A stretch of DNA of 64,000 nucleotides from Chloroflexota bacterium. Lineage in GTDB: Bacteria; Chloroflexota; Anaerolineae; Aggregatilineales; J027. Below, piece after piece: positions 1 through 8,732 of the stretch (position 1 is the stretch's first letter; every line of letters starts with the position of its first letter). A model generated the notes under the pieces. The model saw only the letters and a program-made list of their open reading frames with translations. It ran no database searches and had not been told where the DNA came from. Location: NCBI GenBank assembly GCA_013112715.1, contig JABFGB010000016.1, positions 62,001 to 126,000 on the forward strand, in the 5' to 3' direction. The position numbers and the translations under genes are program-made.

Positions 1-180
1 GTTGGGAAACGGTCAGTGGATATTGGAGTAGATGGCGGGATTGATGCCCATACAACACCACAAGTGCTAGAGGCTGGTGCGAATGTGTTGATTGCGGGCA
101 ACAGCATTTTTGCCGCTAATGGAGGCATTGCCAGCGGCATTAAAGCAATTCAACAGGCCATCACAAAAGATCAAGCATGA
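1..180 (+). CDS. rpe: Ribulose-phosphate 3-epimerase, C-terminal end
   Basis: The first 59 codons are the tail of a gene that begins before the window. The segment DIGVDGGI followed by LEAGANVLIAGNSIF is the C-terminal phosphate-binding part of the Rpe TIM barrel, which interconverts ribulose 5-phosphate and xylulose 5-phosphate in the pentose phosphate and Calvin pathways. The catalytic Asp of the family sits in the VDGG segment, which is present. The next gene is rpmB on the opposite strand, so the two genes converge. The N-terminal two thirds are not visible. Confidence 0.9.
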   Translation, partial: VGKRSVDIGVDGGIDAHTTPQVLEAGANVLIAGNSIFAANGGIASGIKAIQQAITKDQA

Positions 181-188
181 CGGCAACC

Positions 189-209
189 AAAAAGCCAGCA
201 CAAGCTGGC
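189..209 (-). terminator. Intrinsic terminator of rpmB
   Basis: Read on the minus strand, GCCAGC-TTGT-GCTGGC forms a 6-bp stem with a 4-nt loop followed at once by five T. It lies 32 bp beyond the rpmB stop codon. On the plus strand the same hairpin is 14 bp after the rpe stop but has only two T after it, so it mainly serves rpmB. Confidence 0.7.
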
Positions 210-240
210 CTTCCGGAGTATCAAGGGTGAATAACCTGTG

Positions 241-453
241 TTAGGCAGTTGCCTTTTTCGCCACAGGCCGATTACGGTGTTTACCGATGTTTTTGACGCA
301 TTTGGTGCAGAGTACGCGCGAGACGATACGACCTTCTTCCGATACCTGAACTTTTTGTAGGTTGGGTTTAAAGGTGCGCTTTGTTTTCTTTTGCGAAAAA
401 GGATTATTCTGACCAAACTGCGTATGTTTTCCGCAGTATTCACATTTCGCCAT
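241..453 (-). CDS. rpmB: 50S ribosomal protein bL28
   Basis: This 70-residue basic protein is bL28 of the large ribosomal subunit. It starts MAKCEYCGK and has a second pair CTKC near residue 49, so it is the zinc-binding (four-cysteine) form rather than the cysteine-free form. The TKRTFKPNLQKV segment is the typical bL28 core. Length matches the family (about 60-80 residues). It is transcribed away from the Asp23/fakA operon; the same set of neighbours (rpe, rpmB, yloU, yloV, recG) occurs in Bacillus. Confidence 0.96.
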   Translation of the reverse strand: MAKCEYCGKHTQFGQNNPFSQKKTKRTFKPNLQKVQVSEEGRIVSRVLCTKCVKNIGKHRNRPVAKKATA

Positions 454-506
454 GAGAGTATCCCGTCTGCTAAACTGATTGATCTATCGCCGGAAATCGG
501 GGCAAT

Positions 507-535
507 ACCATACCACAATGCCCGCCTAACTGCAA
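507..535 (-). promoter_or_regulatory. Candidate rpmB promoter
   Basis: On the minus strand TTGCAG (530-535) and TATGGT (507-512) are separated by 17 bp, about 54 bp upstream of the rpmB start. Both hexamers match sigma-70 consensus at four positions. This is sequence resemblance only. Confidence 0.4.
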
Positions 536-559
536 GGGTAGCCCAAGAAAGAAAACTGC

Positions 560-934
560 ATGACGACAAAAGAGAACGTTCATGGAATAATTGAAATTTC
601 GCCAACCGCGATTGCCAGTTTGGTCAGCCATACCGTGACCCAGACATATGGGGTTGTCAGCATGGCAACCGCCAACCGAACGTCGGGTGTTGCTGCTACG
701 TTGACCCGTGATCCGCACCGAGGGGTGGCAATCCAAATCGAGGATAACGAGATCGCTATTGATATTTACGTGATCTTGGAACATGGCATTCGCATTGCCA
801 GCGTTTCATCCAGCATCATCAACAGTGTGCGTTATGTCATTGAACAAAATACCGCCATGCCTGTAAAAAGTGTCAATGTCCATGTACAGGGCCTTCGCAT
901 TAGCCAACAACCAAAGGCCAGTAAATCATCGTAG
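560..934 (+). CDS. Asp23/Gls24 family protein (YloU-like)
   Basis: A 124-residue Asp23/Gls24 family protein. The pattern GIIEISPTAIASLVSHTV, a central VAIQIEDNEIAIDIYV strand pair and a C-terminal VKSVNVHVQGL are characteristic. Members are small cytoplasmic or membrane-associated proteins; in Firmicutes the yloU gene lies directly upstream of yloV (fakA), as here, which points to a link with lipid or envelope metabolism. The ATG at 560 has only a weak purine-rich upstream stretch (AAGAAAG). The gap to fakA is 17 bp, so both are probably one transcript. The biochemical role of the family is unsettled. Confidence 0.88.
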   Translation: MTTKENVHGIIEISPTAIASLVSHTVTQTYGVVSMATANRTSGVAATLTRDPHRGVAIQIEDNEIAIDIYVILEHGIRIASVSSSIINSVRYVIEQNTAMPVKSVNVHVQGLRISQQPKASKSS

Positions 935-951
935 GATTTATCGGAAGTGTT

Positions 952-2643
952 ATGACTGAACAAACAGAGCAATTTAATCTGACGTGTGATGGGCATCAGC
1001 TTAAGTCTTTGGCAAATGCTGGCCTCCATTGGTTAGAAAGCCATTACCGCCAAGTCAATGAACTCAATGTATTCCCAGTTCCAGATGGGGATACGGGAAC
1101 GAATATGCTGTTGACCATGCGGAATGCCTGTAATGAAGTCACCCATGAAAATTCCACCCATGTAGGCAAAGTTGCCCAGAAAATCGCCTATGGAGCGATG
1201 ATGGGATCACGCGGTAATTCTGGAACCATCATGTCACAGTTATGGAAAGGGTTTGCCCAGTCGCTCGCTGATGCCGAAACTTTTGATGCGCCTCAAATGG
1301 TGGCAGCTCTACGAATGGCTACCGATATGGCCTATCGTGGCGTCCAACGTCCCGTAGAAGGCACGATTTTGACCGTCGCCAGAGAGATGACCGAAGAAGC
1401 CGAGGCGCAGGTTGCCACGACACCCAATTTACAGGAACTGCTTGAAAAAATGGTGGCTCGCGGGTGGGCATCAGTCGAGAATACGCCCAATCTTCTACCC
1501 CGGTTGAAAGAGGCTGGCGTCGTAGATTCAGGGGGGGTGGGGTTGGTCTATATTCTTGAAGGGATGCTGCGTCACTTAGGTGGTCAGAGCGTTCAGATTG
1601 AAGGCCAAGCCATCCCCACCGACGCTGAATTAGATCACGAAGAACATAATTTGGCCGAAGTCCTTGACCCCGGTGAATTGGGCTATGGCTATGATGTGCA
1701 GTTTGTCATCAAAGGCGAGGGTCTAAATCCTGATGTGATCAAAGCCGCGATGGAGAGCATGGGGGATTCGGTGGTCGTCGTGGGCAATGATACCGCCGTC
1801 AAAGTTCATGTGCATGTCCATAACCCCGGTCATCCCCTCCACTACGGCGCGAATCTCGGTGTGCTGCTCGATGTTGTGGTCGAAAATATGCAGGTGCAGT
1901 ATGAGGAATATCTCAAAAAGCGCACCGAGCAAGAAAAATCCTTTAGTGTAGATGATCTGGAACTGACCGCCGTCGAACCCGGCCAAATTGGGGTGGTAGC
2001 TGTCGTCGCGGGCGATGGATTGGCAGGCGTATTTCAACAACTAGGCGTCGCGGGTTTGGTGAATGGTGGTCAAACCAACAACCCCAGCACCGAAGAAATC
2101 CTCAAGGCGATTGGCAAAATCAACACCGATAAAATCATCATCTTGCCCAACAATAAAAATATCATTCTGGCCGCCGAACAAGCCGCCAAGCTCATCTCCG
2201 ACAAACGGTGTGTAGTGGTGCCAACCCGTTCTTTTACCGAAGGGGTGAGCGCCATGCTGCCCTATCAACCCGACGGAAATTTAACAGATGTAGCTGCGGC
2301 CATGACGAAAGCCAAAGACAAGGTGTTTACCGGCGAAGTCACGACGGCTACCCGCAGTGTTGAATTGGATGGGGTCAAGGTCAAAGAGGGCCAAATTATC
2401 GGGCTGTTGAATGGTAAATTGAGATTCTCCGGAGATTCAGTTAGTGATGCCGTGCGTGGCTTACTGGCTGCCATTGATGATCTAGACAATCTGGAATTGG
2501 TTACCCTCTATTATGGTGACTCGCTACACGAAAGTGAAGTGCAGAATTTATCCGATGCCCTCGCTGACGACTATCCTAATTTAGAATTTGAAACTGTCTA
2601 TGGGGGACAGCCGCATTATCAGGTAATATTCAGTGTGGAATAG
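952..2643 (+). CDS. fakA: Fatty acid kinase catalytic subunit FakA (YloV/DhaL family)
   Basis: A 563-residue kinase that phosphorylates fatty acids held by a FakB (DegV) partner, making acyl-phosphate for phospholipid synthesis. The N-terminal DhaL domain (about residues 1-200) has the ATP/metal motif NVFPVPDGDTGTNM and the GSRGNSGTI loop. A central domain carries the His-rich VHVHVHNPGHPLHYG, and the C-terminal domain has DKIIILPNNKNI. Length agrees with FakA (about 550). It is followed within 24 bp by two degV genes, so enzyme and lipid-binding partners are encoded together. Confidence 0.93.
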   Translation: MTEQTEQFNLTCDGHQLKSLANAGLHWLESHYRQVNELNVFPVPDGDTGTNMLLTMRNACNEVTHENSTHVGKVAQKIAYGAMMGSRGNSGTIMSQLWKGFAQSLADAETFDAPQMVAALRMATDMAYRGVQRPVEGTILTVAREMTEEAEAQVATTPNLQELLEKMVARGWASVENTPNLLPRLKEAGVVDSGGVGLVYILEGMLRHLGGQSVQIEGQAIPTDAELDHEEHNLAEVLDPGELGYGYDVQFVIKGEGLNPDVIKAAMESMGDSVVVVGNDTAVKVHVHVHNPGHPLHYGANLGVLLDVVVENMQVQYEEYLKKRTEQEKSFSVDDLELTAVEPGQIGVVAVVAGDGLAGVFQQLGVAGLVNGGQTNNPSTEEILKAIGKINTDKIIILPNNKNIILAAEQAAKLISDKRCVVVPTRSFTEGVSAMLPYQPDGNLTDVAAAMTKAKDKVFTGEVTTATRSVELDGVKVKEGQIIGLLNGKLRFSGDSVSDAVRGLLAAIDDLDNLELVTLYYGDSLHESEVQNLSDALADDYPNLEFETVYGGQPHYQVIFSVE

Positions 2644-2667
2644 CGGCACTCTCAGGAAAAAGCAACC

Positions 2668-3537
2668 TTGAATAAGGTACGTATCGTCACCGATAGTTCA
2701 GCCCTTTTTATTGACCCCACCATCGTCAAACGTTATGAGGTTACGGTGGTTCCGCTGCGCCTGCAACTAGGTGAAACCACCTATCGGCTTGGTCTCGACA
2801 TTGGGGCGGAGGAATTTCTGCGACGCATCCAACGTGGGGATGTCATCCCGAAGCTGATCCCGCCCACACCAGAAGAATTTTTAGAGGTCTACAAGTGGCT
2901 CAATCGGGATGTCAATCAAATCATCTCCCTGCATCTTTCGGCTCGATTGGGGCATGTCTGCCACAATGCCAAGGCTGCCAGCCAAATGTTGTTAGGGCGT
3001 TGTGATATTGAGGTGGTAGATTCCCAAACCATCTCAGCCGGGTTGGGGATGCTGGTAGATAAAACGGGCCAAATCGCCAGCGAAGTTGATGATTTAGAAG
3101 ACATCGTGCGCTTGGTTCGGCGCACTATCCCGCGCATTTATGCGGTTTTTTATGTCGAAAAAATGAACATGATCCGCGAGCAGGGCTTCATCGGCGCGGC
3201 TCAAACGATTCTAGGTACCATGCTGGGCATCATGCCGTTTCTCACCATAGAGGAAGGGCAGTTGATGATTATGGAAAAAGCCCGTACCCATGCCCAAGCG
3301 GTTGAAAAATTAGCCGAATTTGCGATGGAGTTCGCCAGCATTGACCAGATGGCCCTCCTGACCCACACGACATCCTTAACCGAACCCATTCGGATGCTGC
3401 AAGACCGCCTTGCGTTGGAATTGCAGGGGCAAGATTTCCCCACCCTGTTATATGATCCTTCCATTGGCAGTTTGCTGGGCGGTGATGCAACGGGGCTGGT
3501 CATTTTGGAAGGCGAAGAAGAGGATATAATCGCGTGA
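2668..3537 (+). CDS. DegV family protein (FakB-like fatty acid-binding subunit), divergent copy
   Basis: A 289-residue DegV-family protein, expected to bind a fatty acid and present it to FakA. It begins MNKVRIVTDSSA from a TTG codon preceded by AGGA at a 10-nt distance. The fold is recognisable through VVPLRL, EFLEVYKWL and the VVDSQTISAGLGMLV core. It is a divergent copy: the usual TSQPS-type ligand loop reads IPPTPEEF, and the usual GTHxGPG loop near the C-terminus reads GSLLGGDATG without His. It may therefore bind a different ligand from its neighbour. It overlaps the next degV gene by 4 bp (GTGA). Confidence 0.85.
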   Translation: MNKVRIVTDSSALFIDPTIVKRYEVTVVPLRLQLGETTYRLGLDIGAEEFLRRIQRGDVIPKLIPPTPEEFLEVYKWLNRDVNQIISLHLSARLGHVCHNAKAASQMLLGRCDIEVVDSQTISAGLGMLVDKTGQIASEVDDLEDIVRLVRRTIPRIYAVFYVEKMNMIREQGFIGAAQTILGTMLGIMPFLTIEEGQLMIMEKARTHAQAVEKLAEFAMEFASIDQMALLTHTTSLTEPIRMLQDRLALELQGQDFPTLLYDPSIGSLLGGDATGLVILEGEEEDIIA

Positions 3538-4379
3538 GCAAAATCAAAATTGTCGTAGACAGCGCAGCCGACATCCCGTCCGACCTAGCGAAAAAACATG
3601 ACATTCGCATTGTCCCAGACTATGTGAATTTCGGCGACCAAAGTTTTCCCGATGATGGCATCTCCCTGTCGCGCCAAGAATTTTATAAGCGCCTTGCCCA
3701 AGCCACTGAATTGCCGACGACCGCCGCCCCACCCCCCGGCATGGGAGCTAAGATTTTCCAAGAGGCCCTTGCCGATGCCGACCATGTAATCGCGTTTTCA
3801 GTAGCCAGCAAACTCAGCGGCATCTATAACGGGATGGTGGTCGCCGCCAACGAAGTTTCACCGGAGAAAATCACGGTGATTGACAGTGGTACACTAACGA
3901 TGGCACAGGGCTGGATGGCGATTGCGGCTGCCGAATCCGCCGAAAAAGGGGCAACCGTCGAGGATATTAAGGTACTCATTAGCGAAATGCGCTCACGGGC
4001 ACGTTTATATGCCGTGTTGGATACTCTCGAATATTTGCGGCGCAGTGGTCGTGTGGGATGGGCACAAGCCAATGTCGGGGCGCTTCTCCAAATCAAACCC
4101 ATCATTGATGTACGGGAAGGCGATGTCAATACCGCTGGACGGGTACGCACCTTTGAAAAGGCCATCCGCGAAGTGGCCGATATTGCCCACCGCGAAGCCC
4201 CACTAGAACGGCTAACCGTACTGCACTCGTTTAATCCGGAGCGTGGGCAAAAGCTCATGGATTTAGTACAAGACATCGCCCCACAAGCCTATCTCAATAT
4301 GGTAGATGTGACCCCAGTTATTGGTACACATGTCGGCCCCAACGGAATTGGGCTGGCCCTTATCAAAGCCAAAGCATAA
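3534..4379 (+). CDS. DegV family protein (FakB-like fatty acid-binding subunit)
   Basis: A 281-residue DegV protein starting at a GTG that overlaps the previous stop. It carries the standard N-terminal KIVVDSAADIPSDL, a ligand loop TTAAPPPGM, the central VIDSGTLTMAQGWM, and a C-terminal VIGTHVGPNGIGLAL, closer to canonical FakB than the preceding copy. Two FakB proteins with one FakA is a known arrangement in which each FakB prefers a different class of fatty acid; that difference here is inference. recG follows after 13 bp and is probably cotranscribed. Confidence 0.9.
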   Translation: MSKIKIVVDSAADIPSDLAKKHDIRIVPDYVNFGDQSFPDDGISLSRQEFYKRLAQATELPTTAAPPPGMGAKIFQEALADADHVIAFSVASKLSGIYNGMVVAANEVSPEKITVIDSGTLTMAQGWMAIAAAESAEKGATVEDIKVLISEMRSRARLYAVLDTLEYLRRSGRVGWAQANVGALLQIKPIIDVREGDVNTAGRVRTFEKAIREVADIAHREAPLERLTVLHSFNPERGQKLMDLVQDIAPQAYLNMVDVTPVIGTHVGPNGIGLALIKAKA

Positions 4380-4392
4380 CTTCGGAGATAAG

Positions 4393-7098
4393 ATGGCTTC
4401 AGCACTTGAAACCCTAATCAAAATATTACGGCTGGAACAAGATACCGGCTATAAAAATACGGCGGTCATCGGTGGGTTACAATCGTATATCCCCAACTGG
4501 TCACGCGACGCCCACCAACAAGCCAAAACGCCTGCCCAACATAACCTGATCGAAGAACTTGGCAAGGTCATGACCGAGTATGGTAGTTTGGAAGACCGCG
4601 ACAAGCGCCAGCAGGCTATCAAATATATGATGGGGCGTATCACTGGACGAGCACCCCAAAATCCGGCCTATGCAGCGGAGTGGGTCTCACCGGACGCCCC
4701 GCCTACCGCTCAAACAGCGCCCTCATCCTCGGCCCCGCCTAGACCAGTGGCGGCTGAATCAGCGGCAAGCCCGCCACCCGCACCGCCAAAACCGCCTACC
4801 CCGCGACCTGCCCCGCCTCCCAAATCCGCGCCACGTCCCCCTGCCAAATCCAAATTTGACGACGGTGACGAGGACGAGGACGACGAGGGTTCATTCAAGG
4901 AAGATGTCATCACCTCCTCATTGGAAGTGATTGAATTTGTCGCCCCAGCCACACTGGATCGCAAATCGCAAGCCCGTGCTCCCAAGCCGCGCCGCACCCC
5001 ACGCAAATCGGTAGACCTTGATGCCGCCCGTGAGGTGATGGGCCATCTCAATGACCGTGTGCAAAATTTAAAGGGGGTTGGCGATAAACGAGCCGAGCAG
5101 TTGGCACGGTTAGGGATTGCGACATTAGGCGACCTGCTGTTTTTCATGCCGCGCCGCTATGACGACTACACCCGCCTGCTGCCCCTCAGCCATCTCAAGC
5201 CCTATCAGCAAACGGCGGCAATTGGCACAATTCAGCGCATCGTCGAATTAAAATCCCGCGAAGGGCGGCCCTTCATCAGTGTCTTGGTCGAAGATGGGGC
5301 GGGCAAAATCAACGTCACCTTTTTCAACCAGCCCTACCTCAAACGCATGTTGAAAATCGGGATGCAAATTGCCATGTACGGCAAAACCGATTTATTCCGG
5401 GGTGAACTCAGCATGTCCAACCCGGAATGGGAATTGGTAGACCAGCGCAGTTTGCAGCAGGGCGGCATTATCCCCGTCTACCCGCTGACACAGGGCCTCT
5501 CCTCCAAAATTGTGCGCAAGCTGATGCGTGAGGTCTTAGACACATGGGCCAATAAACTGCCCGACTATATGCCGGAAAGCGTCTTAGAACGCACCGAGAT
5601 GGTTGATCTTGGCTGGGCCTTACGCCAAATACACCTCCCGCAAAAATGGGAATTTTTGGAATATGCCCAACAGCGCCTTGCCTTCGATGAATTGATGCTG
5701 TTGCAACTCGGCATTTTGGCAAAACGACAGGTTTGGCAATCCGTCCCCGGTGTCCCGCTAACCGTCACTGATGAATGGATACAGTCATTTTTGGATGGTC
5801 TGCCCTATCAATTGACTGGGGCGCAGCGCAAAGCCTTTGACGCCATCCGCCAAGATTTGACCCAAGCCATCCCCATGAACCGCTTGTTGCAAGGGGATGT
5901 CGGCTCAGGCAAAACGGTTATCGCAGCGATGGCCCTCGGCATAGCGATTGCCAACGGCAAGCAGTCCGCATTGATGGCCCCCACCAGCATTTTAGCCGAG
6001 CAGCATTATCAGGGCATTCGTAAATTGTTCGCGGGGGTATCCGGTGGTGAGAACGTCAATATTCAGTTATTGACAGGTGCTACTCCTGAACCGCAGCGCC
6101 GCGAAATTTATGAAGGGCTTGCCAATGGCAGTGTACAGATCGTAATCGGCACTCATGCCCTGATTCAAGAGGGCGTTGAGTTTAACAATCTAGCATTGGC
6201 GATTATTGACGAGCAGCATCGTTTTGGCGTGGATGAACGCGGGGCACTACGCGGCAAAGGCACTAACCCGCATGTTTTGGTGATGACCGCCACCCCCATC
6301 CCGCGCACACTGGCCCTGACGATGTATGCCGACCTTGATTTAGCGGTGTTGGATGAAATGCCGCCGGGTCGCCAACCGATTGAGACCAAGCTGCTGTTTG
6401 CCCCCGAACGTGAACGAGCCTACAGCTTTATCAAGCACCAATTGGAAGAAGGCCACCAAGCCTTTATCGTCTATCCACTGGTTGAAGCCTCCGACGATAG
6501 CGAGAGCCGTTCTGCCGTCGAAGCCTTTGACGAACTCAGCACCACCATTTTCCGGCACTATCGCTGTGGTTTGATGCACGGACGATTGAAACCATCCGAA
6601 AAAGACGAGGTGATGGCCGCCTTTGCACATGGCGAAATTCAGGTCTTAATTTCGACTTCGGTCATTGAAGTCGGCATTGATGTGCCCAACGCCACCGTCA
6701 TTCTCATCGAAGGCGCGAATCGTTTTGGCCTTGCCCAACTCCACCAATTCCGGGGACGGGTAGGTCGCGGCGAACATCAATCGTTCTGCCTGCTCATCAG
6801 CGATTCGGATAATCCTGAAGCCGTTGAACGCCTCCGCAAATTTGAAACGCTCAGTGATGGTTTTGCGCTGGCCGAACTTGATTGGCAATTGCGCGGGCCG
6901 GGGGATTTGCTGGGTACACGTCAGGCAGGTTATGGCGCTGTACGCTTTGACCAATCAATGGATGTGCAATTGGTCGAGTTGGCACAGAAAGAAAGCCGTG
7001 CCATCTATGCCGAAGACCCCTTGTTAACCATGCCTGAACATCAATTATTGGCGCGTCGTGTCCGTCTGTTGCAAGAGCGCCGGACGGATTTAAGTTAG
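4393..7098 (+). CDS. recG: ATP-dependent DNA helicase RecG with long N-terminal extension
   Basis: RecG unwinds stalled replication forks and Holliday junctions. The core starts near residue 225 with the wedge/OB part (GVGDKRAEQL, then FMPRRYDDY), followed by helicase motifs: GDVGSGKT (about 501), DEQH (about 605), MTATPIPRTLALT, and VIEVGIDVPNAT with GRVGRGEHQSFCLL. The chosen ATG at 4393 follows GGAG at 5 nt; an in-frame ATG at 4321 lies inside degV and is unlikely. At 901 residues it is about 200 longer than typical RecG: the extra part has a helical N-terminus and a Pro/Ala-rich acidic linker around residues 90-170. Confidence 0.95.
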   Translation: MASALETLIKILRLEQDTGYKNTAVIGGLQSYIPNWSRDAHQQAKTPAQHNLIEELGKVMTEYGSLEDRDKRQQAIKYMMGRITGRAPQNPAYAAEWVSPDAPPTAQTAPSSSAPPRPVAAESAASPPPAPPKPPTPRPAPPPKSAPRPPAKSKFDDGDEDEDDEGSFKEDVITSSLEVIEFVAPATLDRKSQARAPKPRRTPRKSVDLDAAREVMGHLNDRVQNLKGVGDKRAEQLARLGIATLGDLLFFMPRRYDDYTRLLPLSHLKPYQQTAAIGTIQRIVELKSREGRPFISVLVEDGAGKINVTFFNQPYLKRMLKIGMQIAMYGKTDLFRGELSMSNPEWELVDQRSLQQGGIIPVYPLTQGLSSKIVRKLMREVLDTWANKLPDYMPESVLERTEMVDLGWALRQIHLPQKWEFLEYAQQRLAFDELMLLQLGILAKRQVWQSVPGVPLTVTDEWIQSFLDGLPYQLTGAQRKAFDAIRQDLTQAIPMNRLLQGDVGSGKTVIAAMALGIAIANGKQSALMAPTSILAEQHYQGIRKLFAGVSGGENVNIQLLTGATPEPQRREIYEGLANGSVQIVIGTHALIQEGVEFNNLALAIIDEQHRFGVDERGALRGKGTNPHVLVMTATPIPRTLALTMYADLDLAVLDEMPPGRQPIETKLLFAPERERAYSFIKHQLEEGHQAFIVYPLVEASDDSESRSAVEAFDELSTTIFRHYRCGLMHGRLKPSEKDEVMAAFAHGEIQVLISTSVIEVGIDVPNATVILIEGANRFGLAQLHQFRGRVGRGEHQSFCLLISDSDNPEAVERLRKFETLSDGFALAELDWQLRGPGDLLGTRQAGYGAVRFDQSMDVQLVELAQKESRAIYAEDPLLTMPEHQLLARRVRLLQERRTDLS

Positions 7099-7153
7099 AG
7101 TTTTCATACGCCTGATACGGATGGTATCAAATTTAACTCCTAGGAGCGTTTTT

Positions 7154-7651
7154 ATGGCGGGTTTTCGCCGTGCTGTTTTTCCCGGTTCATTCAATCCGGT
7201 GCATTATGGGCATATTGATATAGCCCGTCGCGCCGCCCATGTCTTCGATGAAGTGATTGTGGCGGTTTACGAAAATCCACCCAACAAGCCAATGTTGTTT
7301 ACGGTGGAAGAGCGTTTGGGCTTTTTGAAGGAGGCCATGGAAGGACTTTCCAATGTAAAAGTTGCATCCTACACCGGATTGACTGTAGACTATTTAAAAG
7401 CGGCAGAGGCACACATCCTCGTTCGTGGGTTGCGCGTCTTTTCCGATTTTGAGTTTGAATTTCGCATGGCGCTGGCAAATCAGCGACTCGCGCCACATTT
7501 AGAACAAGTCAATTTCATCACGGGCGAGCAGTTTATCCACATTAGCTCCAGCACCGTGCGTGAAATTGCTTCGTTGGGTGGTGATGTCAGTTCGATGGTG
7601 CCGCACCGTGTCGCCGAAGCCCTACGCAAGCGTTATGCCGAAATAGGGTAA
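7154..7651 (+). CDS. coaD: Phosphopantetheine adenylyltransferase
   Basis: CoaD transfers AMP from ATP to 4'-phosphopantetheine, the penultimate step of coenzyme A synthesis. The nucleotidyltransferase signature FPGSFNPVHYGHIDI is at residues 9-23 and the C-terminal ISSSTVRE is present. The ATG at 7154 is preferred because AGGAG sits 7 nt upstream and the resulting 165 residues match the family (about 160); an upstream in-frame ATG at 7121 has no ribosome-binding site. It lies 55 bp after recG on the same strand. Confidence 0.96.
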   Translation: MAGFRRAVFPGSFNPVHYGHIDIARRAAHVFDEVIVAVYENPPNKPMLFTVEERLGFLKEAMEGLSNVKVASYTGLTVDYLKAAEAHILVRGLRVFSDFEFEFRMALANQRLAPHLEQVNFITGEQFIHISSSTVREIASLGGDVSSMVPHRVAEALRKRYAEIG

Positions 7652-7722
7652 TAAAAAATTACTGGTAAACTGATGACTGAATGGCCCGGTCAACCATCTG
7701 AATCTGGCCGAGGAGGGCATTA

Positions 7723-8319
7723 ATGGATATTCAACACTTAGTTGACCGCTTGGAAGACCTCATTGATGAAGGTCGGCATTTGCCCATGAGCAAGTTCACC
7801 GTCATTGACGAAGAACGGGCATTGGAAATTATTGACCAGATGCGGATTTCGATTCCCGAGCAAATCGAAAAGGCGACCCGTGTGGTCAACCAGCGTGATC
7901 GCCTCATCGCACAGGCCAACGAAGAAGCCACCCGTATGCTGGATTTGGCCCGCCAAAAATCAGACGAGTTGGTTCACCGGGATGCCATTGTCCAGACAGC
8001 CCAACATCGCGCCGAAAATATTCTGAATCAGGCCCGCCAAGAAGCCGCCGCCATCCGAGATGAAGCCGATTCTTATGTCATGGACGTGCTGAAAGAATTG
8101 GAAAGCCATCTGCTCCGTACCCTGACCATTGTGCGAAACGGCGTCACCAAAATCGCGCAGGATCGGGACATTCGCGCTCAGGCTGCCGCCCAAGCTCAGG
8201 TGATGCAAGCCGCGCCACCCCCACCCTCCGCTATCCCCGTTCAGCCGCCTGTCCCCTCTGCTCCCAAAGCGCTCAAGGTGGAAAAGGAAGAACTGGTGGA
8301 CGCGGGAAGTTCGGATTAA
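7723..8319 (+). CDS. SepIVA/DivIVA-like coiled-coil protein
   Basis: A 198-residue, mostly helical protein. From memory of the family it resembles mycobacterial SepIVA (a DivIVA-like septum protein encoded near coaD): an N-terminal LVDRLEDLIDEGRHLPMS followed by a helix-rich IPEQIEKATRVVNQRDRLI, a middle heptad-like A/E/R-rich coiled coil (about residues 65-110), then DEADSYVMDVLKELESHL. The C-terminus from about residue 160 is Pro/Ala-rich and probably disordered. There is no signal peptide. It is often misnamed ATP synthase subunit b because of its coiled coil. A scaffold or division role is inference from similarity and position. Confidence 0.6.
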   Translation: MDIQHLVDRLEDLIDEGRHLPMSKFTVIDEERALEIIDQMRISIPEQIEKATRVVNQRDRLIAQANEEATRMLDLARQKSDELVHRDAIVQTAQHRAENILNQARQEAAAIRDEADSYVMDVLKELESHLLRTLTIVRNGVTKIAQDRDIRAQAAAQAQVMQAAPPPPSAIPVQPPVPSAPKALKVEKEELVDAGSSD

Positions 8320-8426
8320 AGCGCCGATTACCCTTGTTTTCGGCGGTGGTTAATGCTATCATGCCGTCCGCTGTCGAATAGCGTAATCGTTAGCTTTTTG
8401 GAATTGAAACAGAGGCGGAATATCTC

Positions 8427-8615
8427 ATGGGTCCTCTACCCAAACGTAAACTGTCCCGTCGCAAGCGCGGCAATCGTCGTTCACACGACGCCCTGACGCT
8501 GGCGCATTTGGTACGCTGCGATAACTGTGGCGAATATAAGGTTTCCCATCGTGTTTGCCCAAACTGCGGCACGTATAAAGGCCGTGAAGTCATTGTGATT
8601 GAGGAAGAATCTTAG
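8427..8615 (+). CDS. rpmF: 50S ribosomal protein bL32
   Basis: A 62-residue protein beginning MGPLPKRKLSRRKRGNRRSH, the standard bL32 start, with a zinc ribbon CDNC (about residue 30) and CPNC (about 44). It is the four-cysteine form, as is bL28 in this window. The DUF177 (YceD) gene that often precedes rpmF is absent; 107 bp without a gene separate rpmF from the SepIVA-like gene. Confidence 0.96.
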   Translation: MGPLPKRKLSRRKRGNRRSHDALTLAHLVRCDNCGEYKVSHRVCPNCGTYKGREVIVIEEES

Positions 8616-8673
8616 TCCTCAACTTTCGTTCATAGGCCAATGCAGTTTTCGCCACCCAATACCCAACAGGCAT

Positions 8674-8706
8674 AGCCGTTTCCCTCTCAATGCGCGAACG
8701 GCTTTT
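8674..8706 (+). terminator. Terminator after rpmF
   Basis: AGCCGTT (8674-8680) pairs with AACGGCT (8697-8703) across a 16-nt loop and is followed by TTTTCTGTGTTT. It ends the rpmF transcript or attenuates read-through into the acetyltransferase gene. Confidence 0.55.
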
Positions 8707-8732
8707 CTGTGTTTATGATGCCCGGAGGTTGC

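Noticed and set aside
171..605. Long minus-strand frame overlapping rpmB and the terminator
   Set aside because: Out of frame with rpmB, which is unmistakable by its zinc ribbon and length; no family similarity.
4321..4392. Earlier start for recG inside the degV gene
   Set aside because: GGAG lies before ATG 4393, and the extra 24 residues would come from the degV reading region in another frame.
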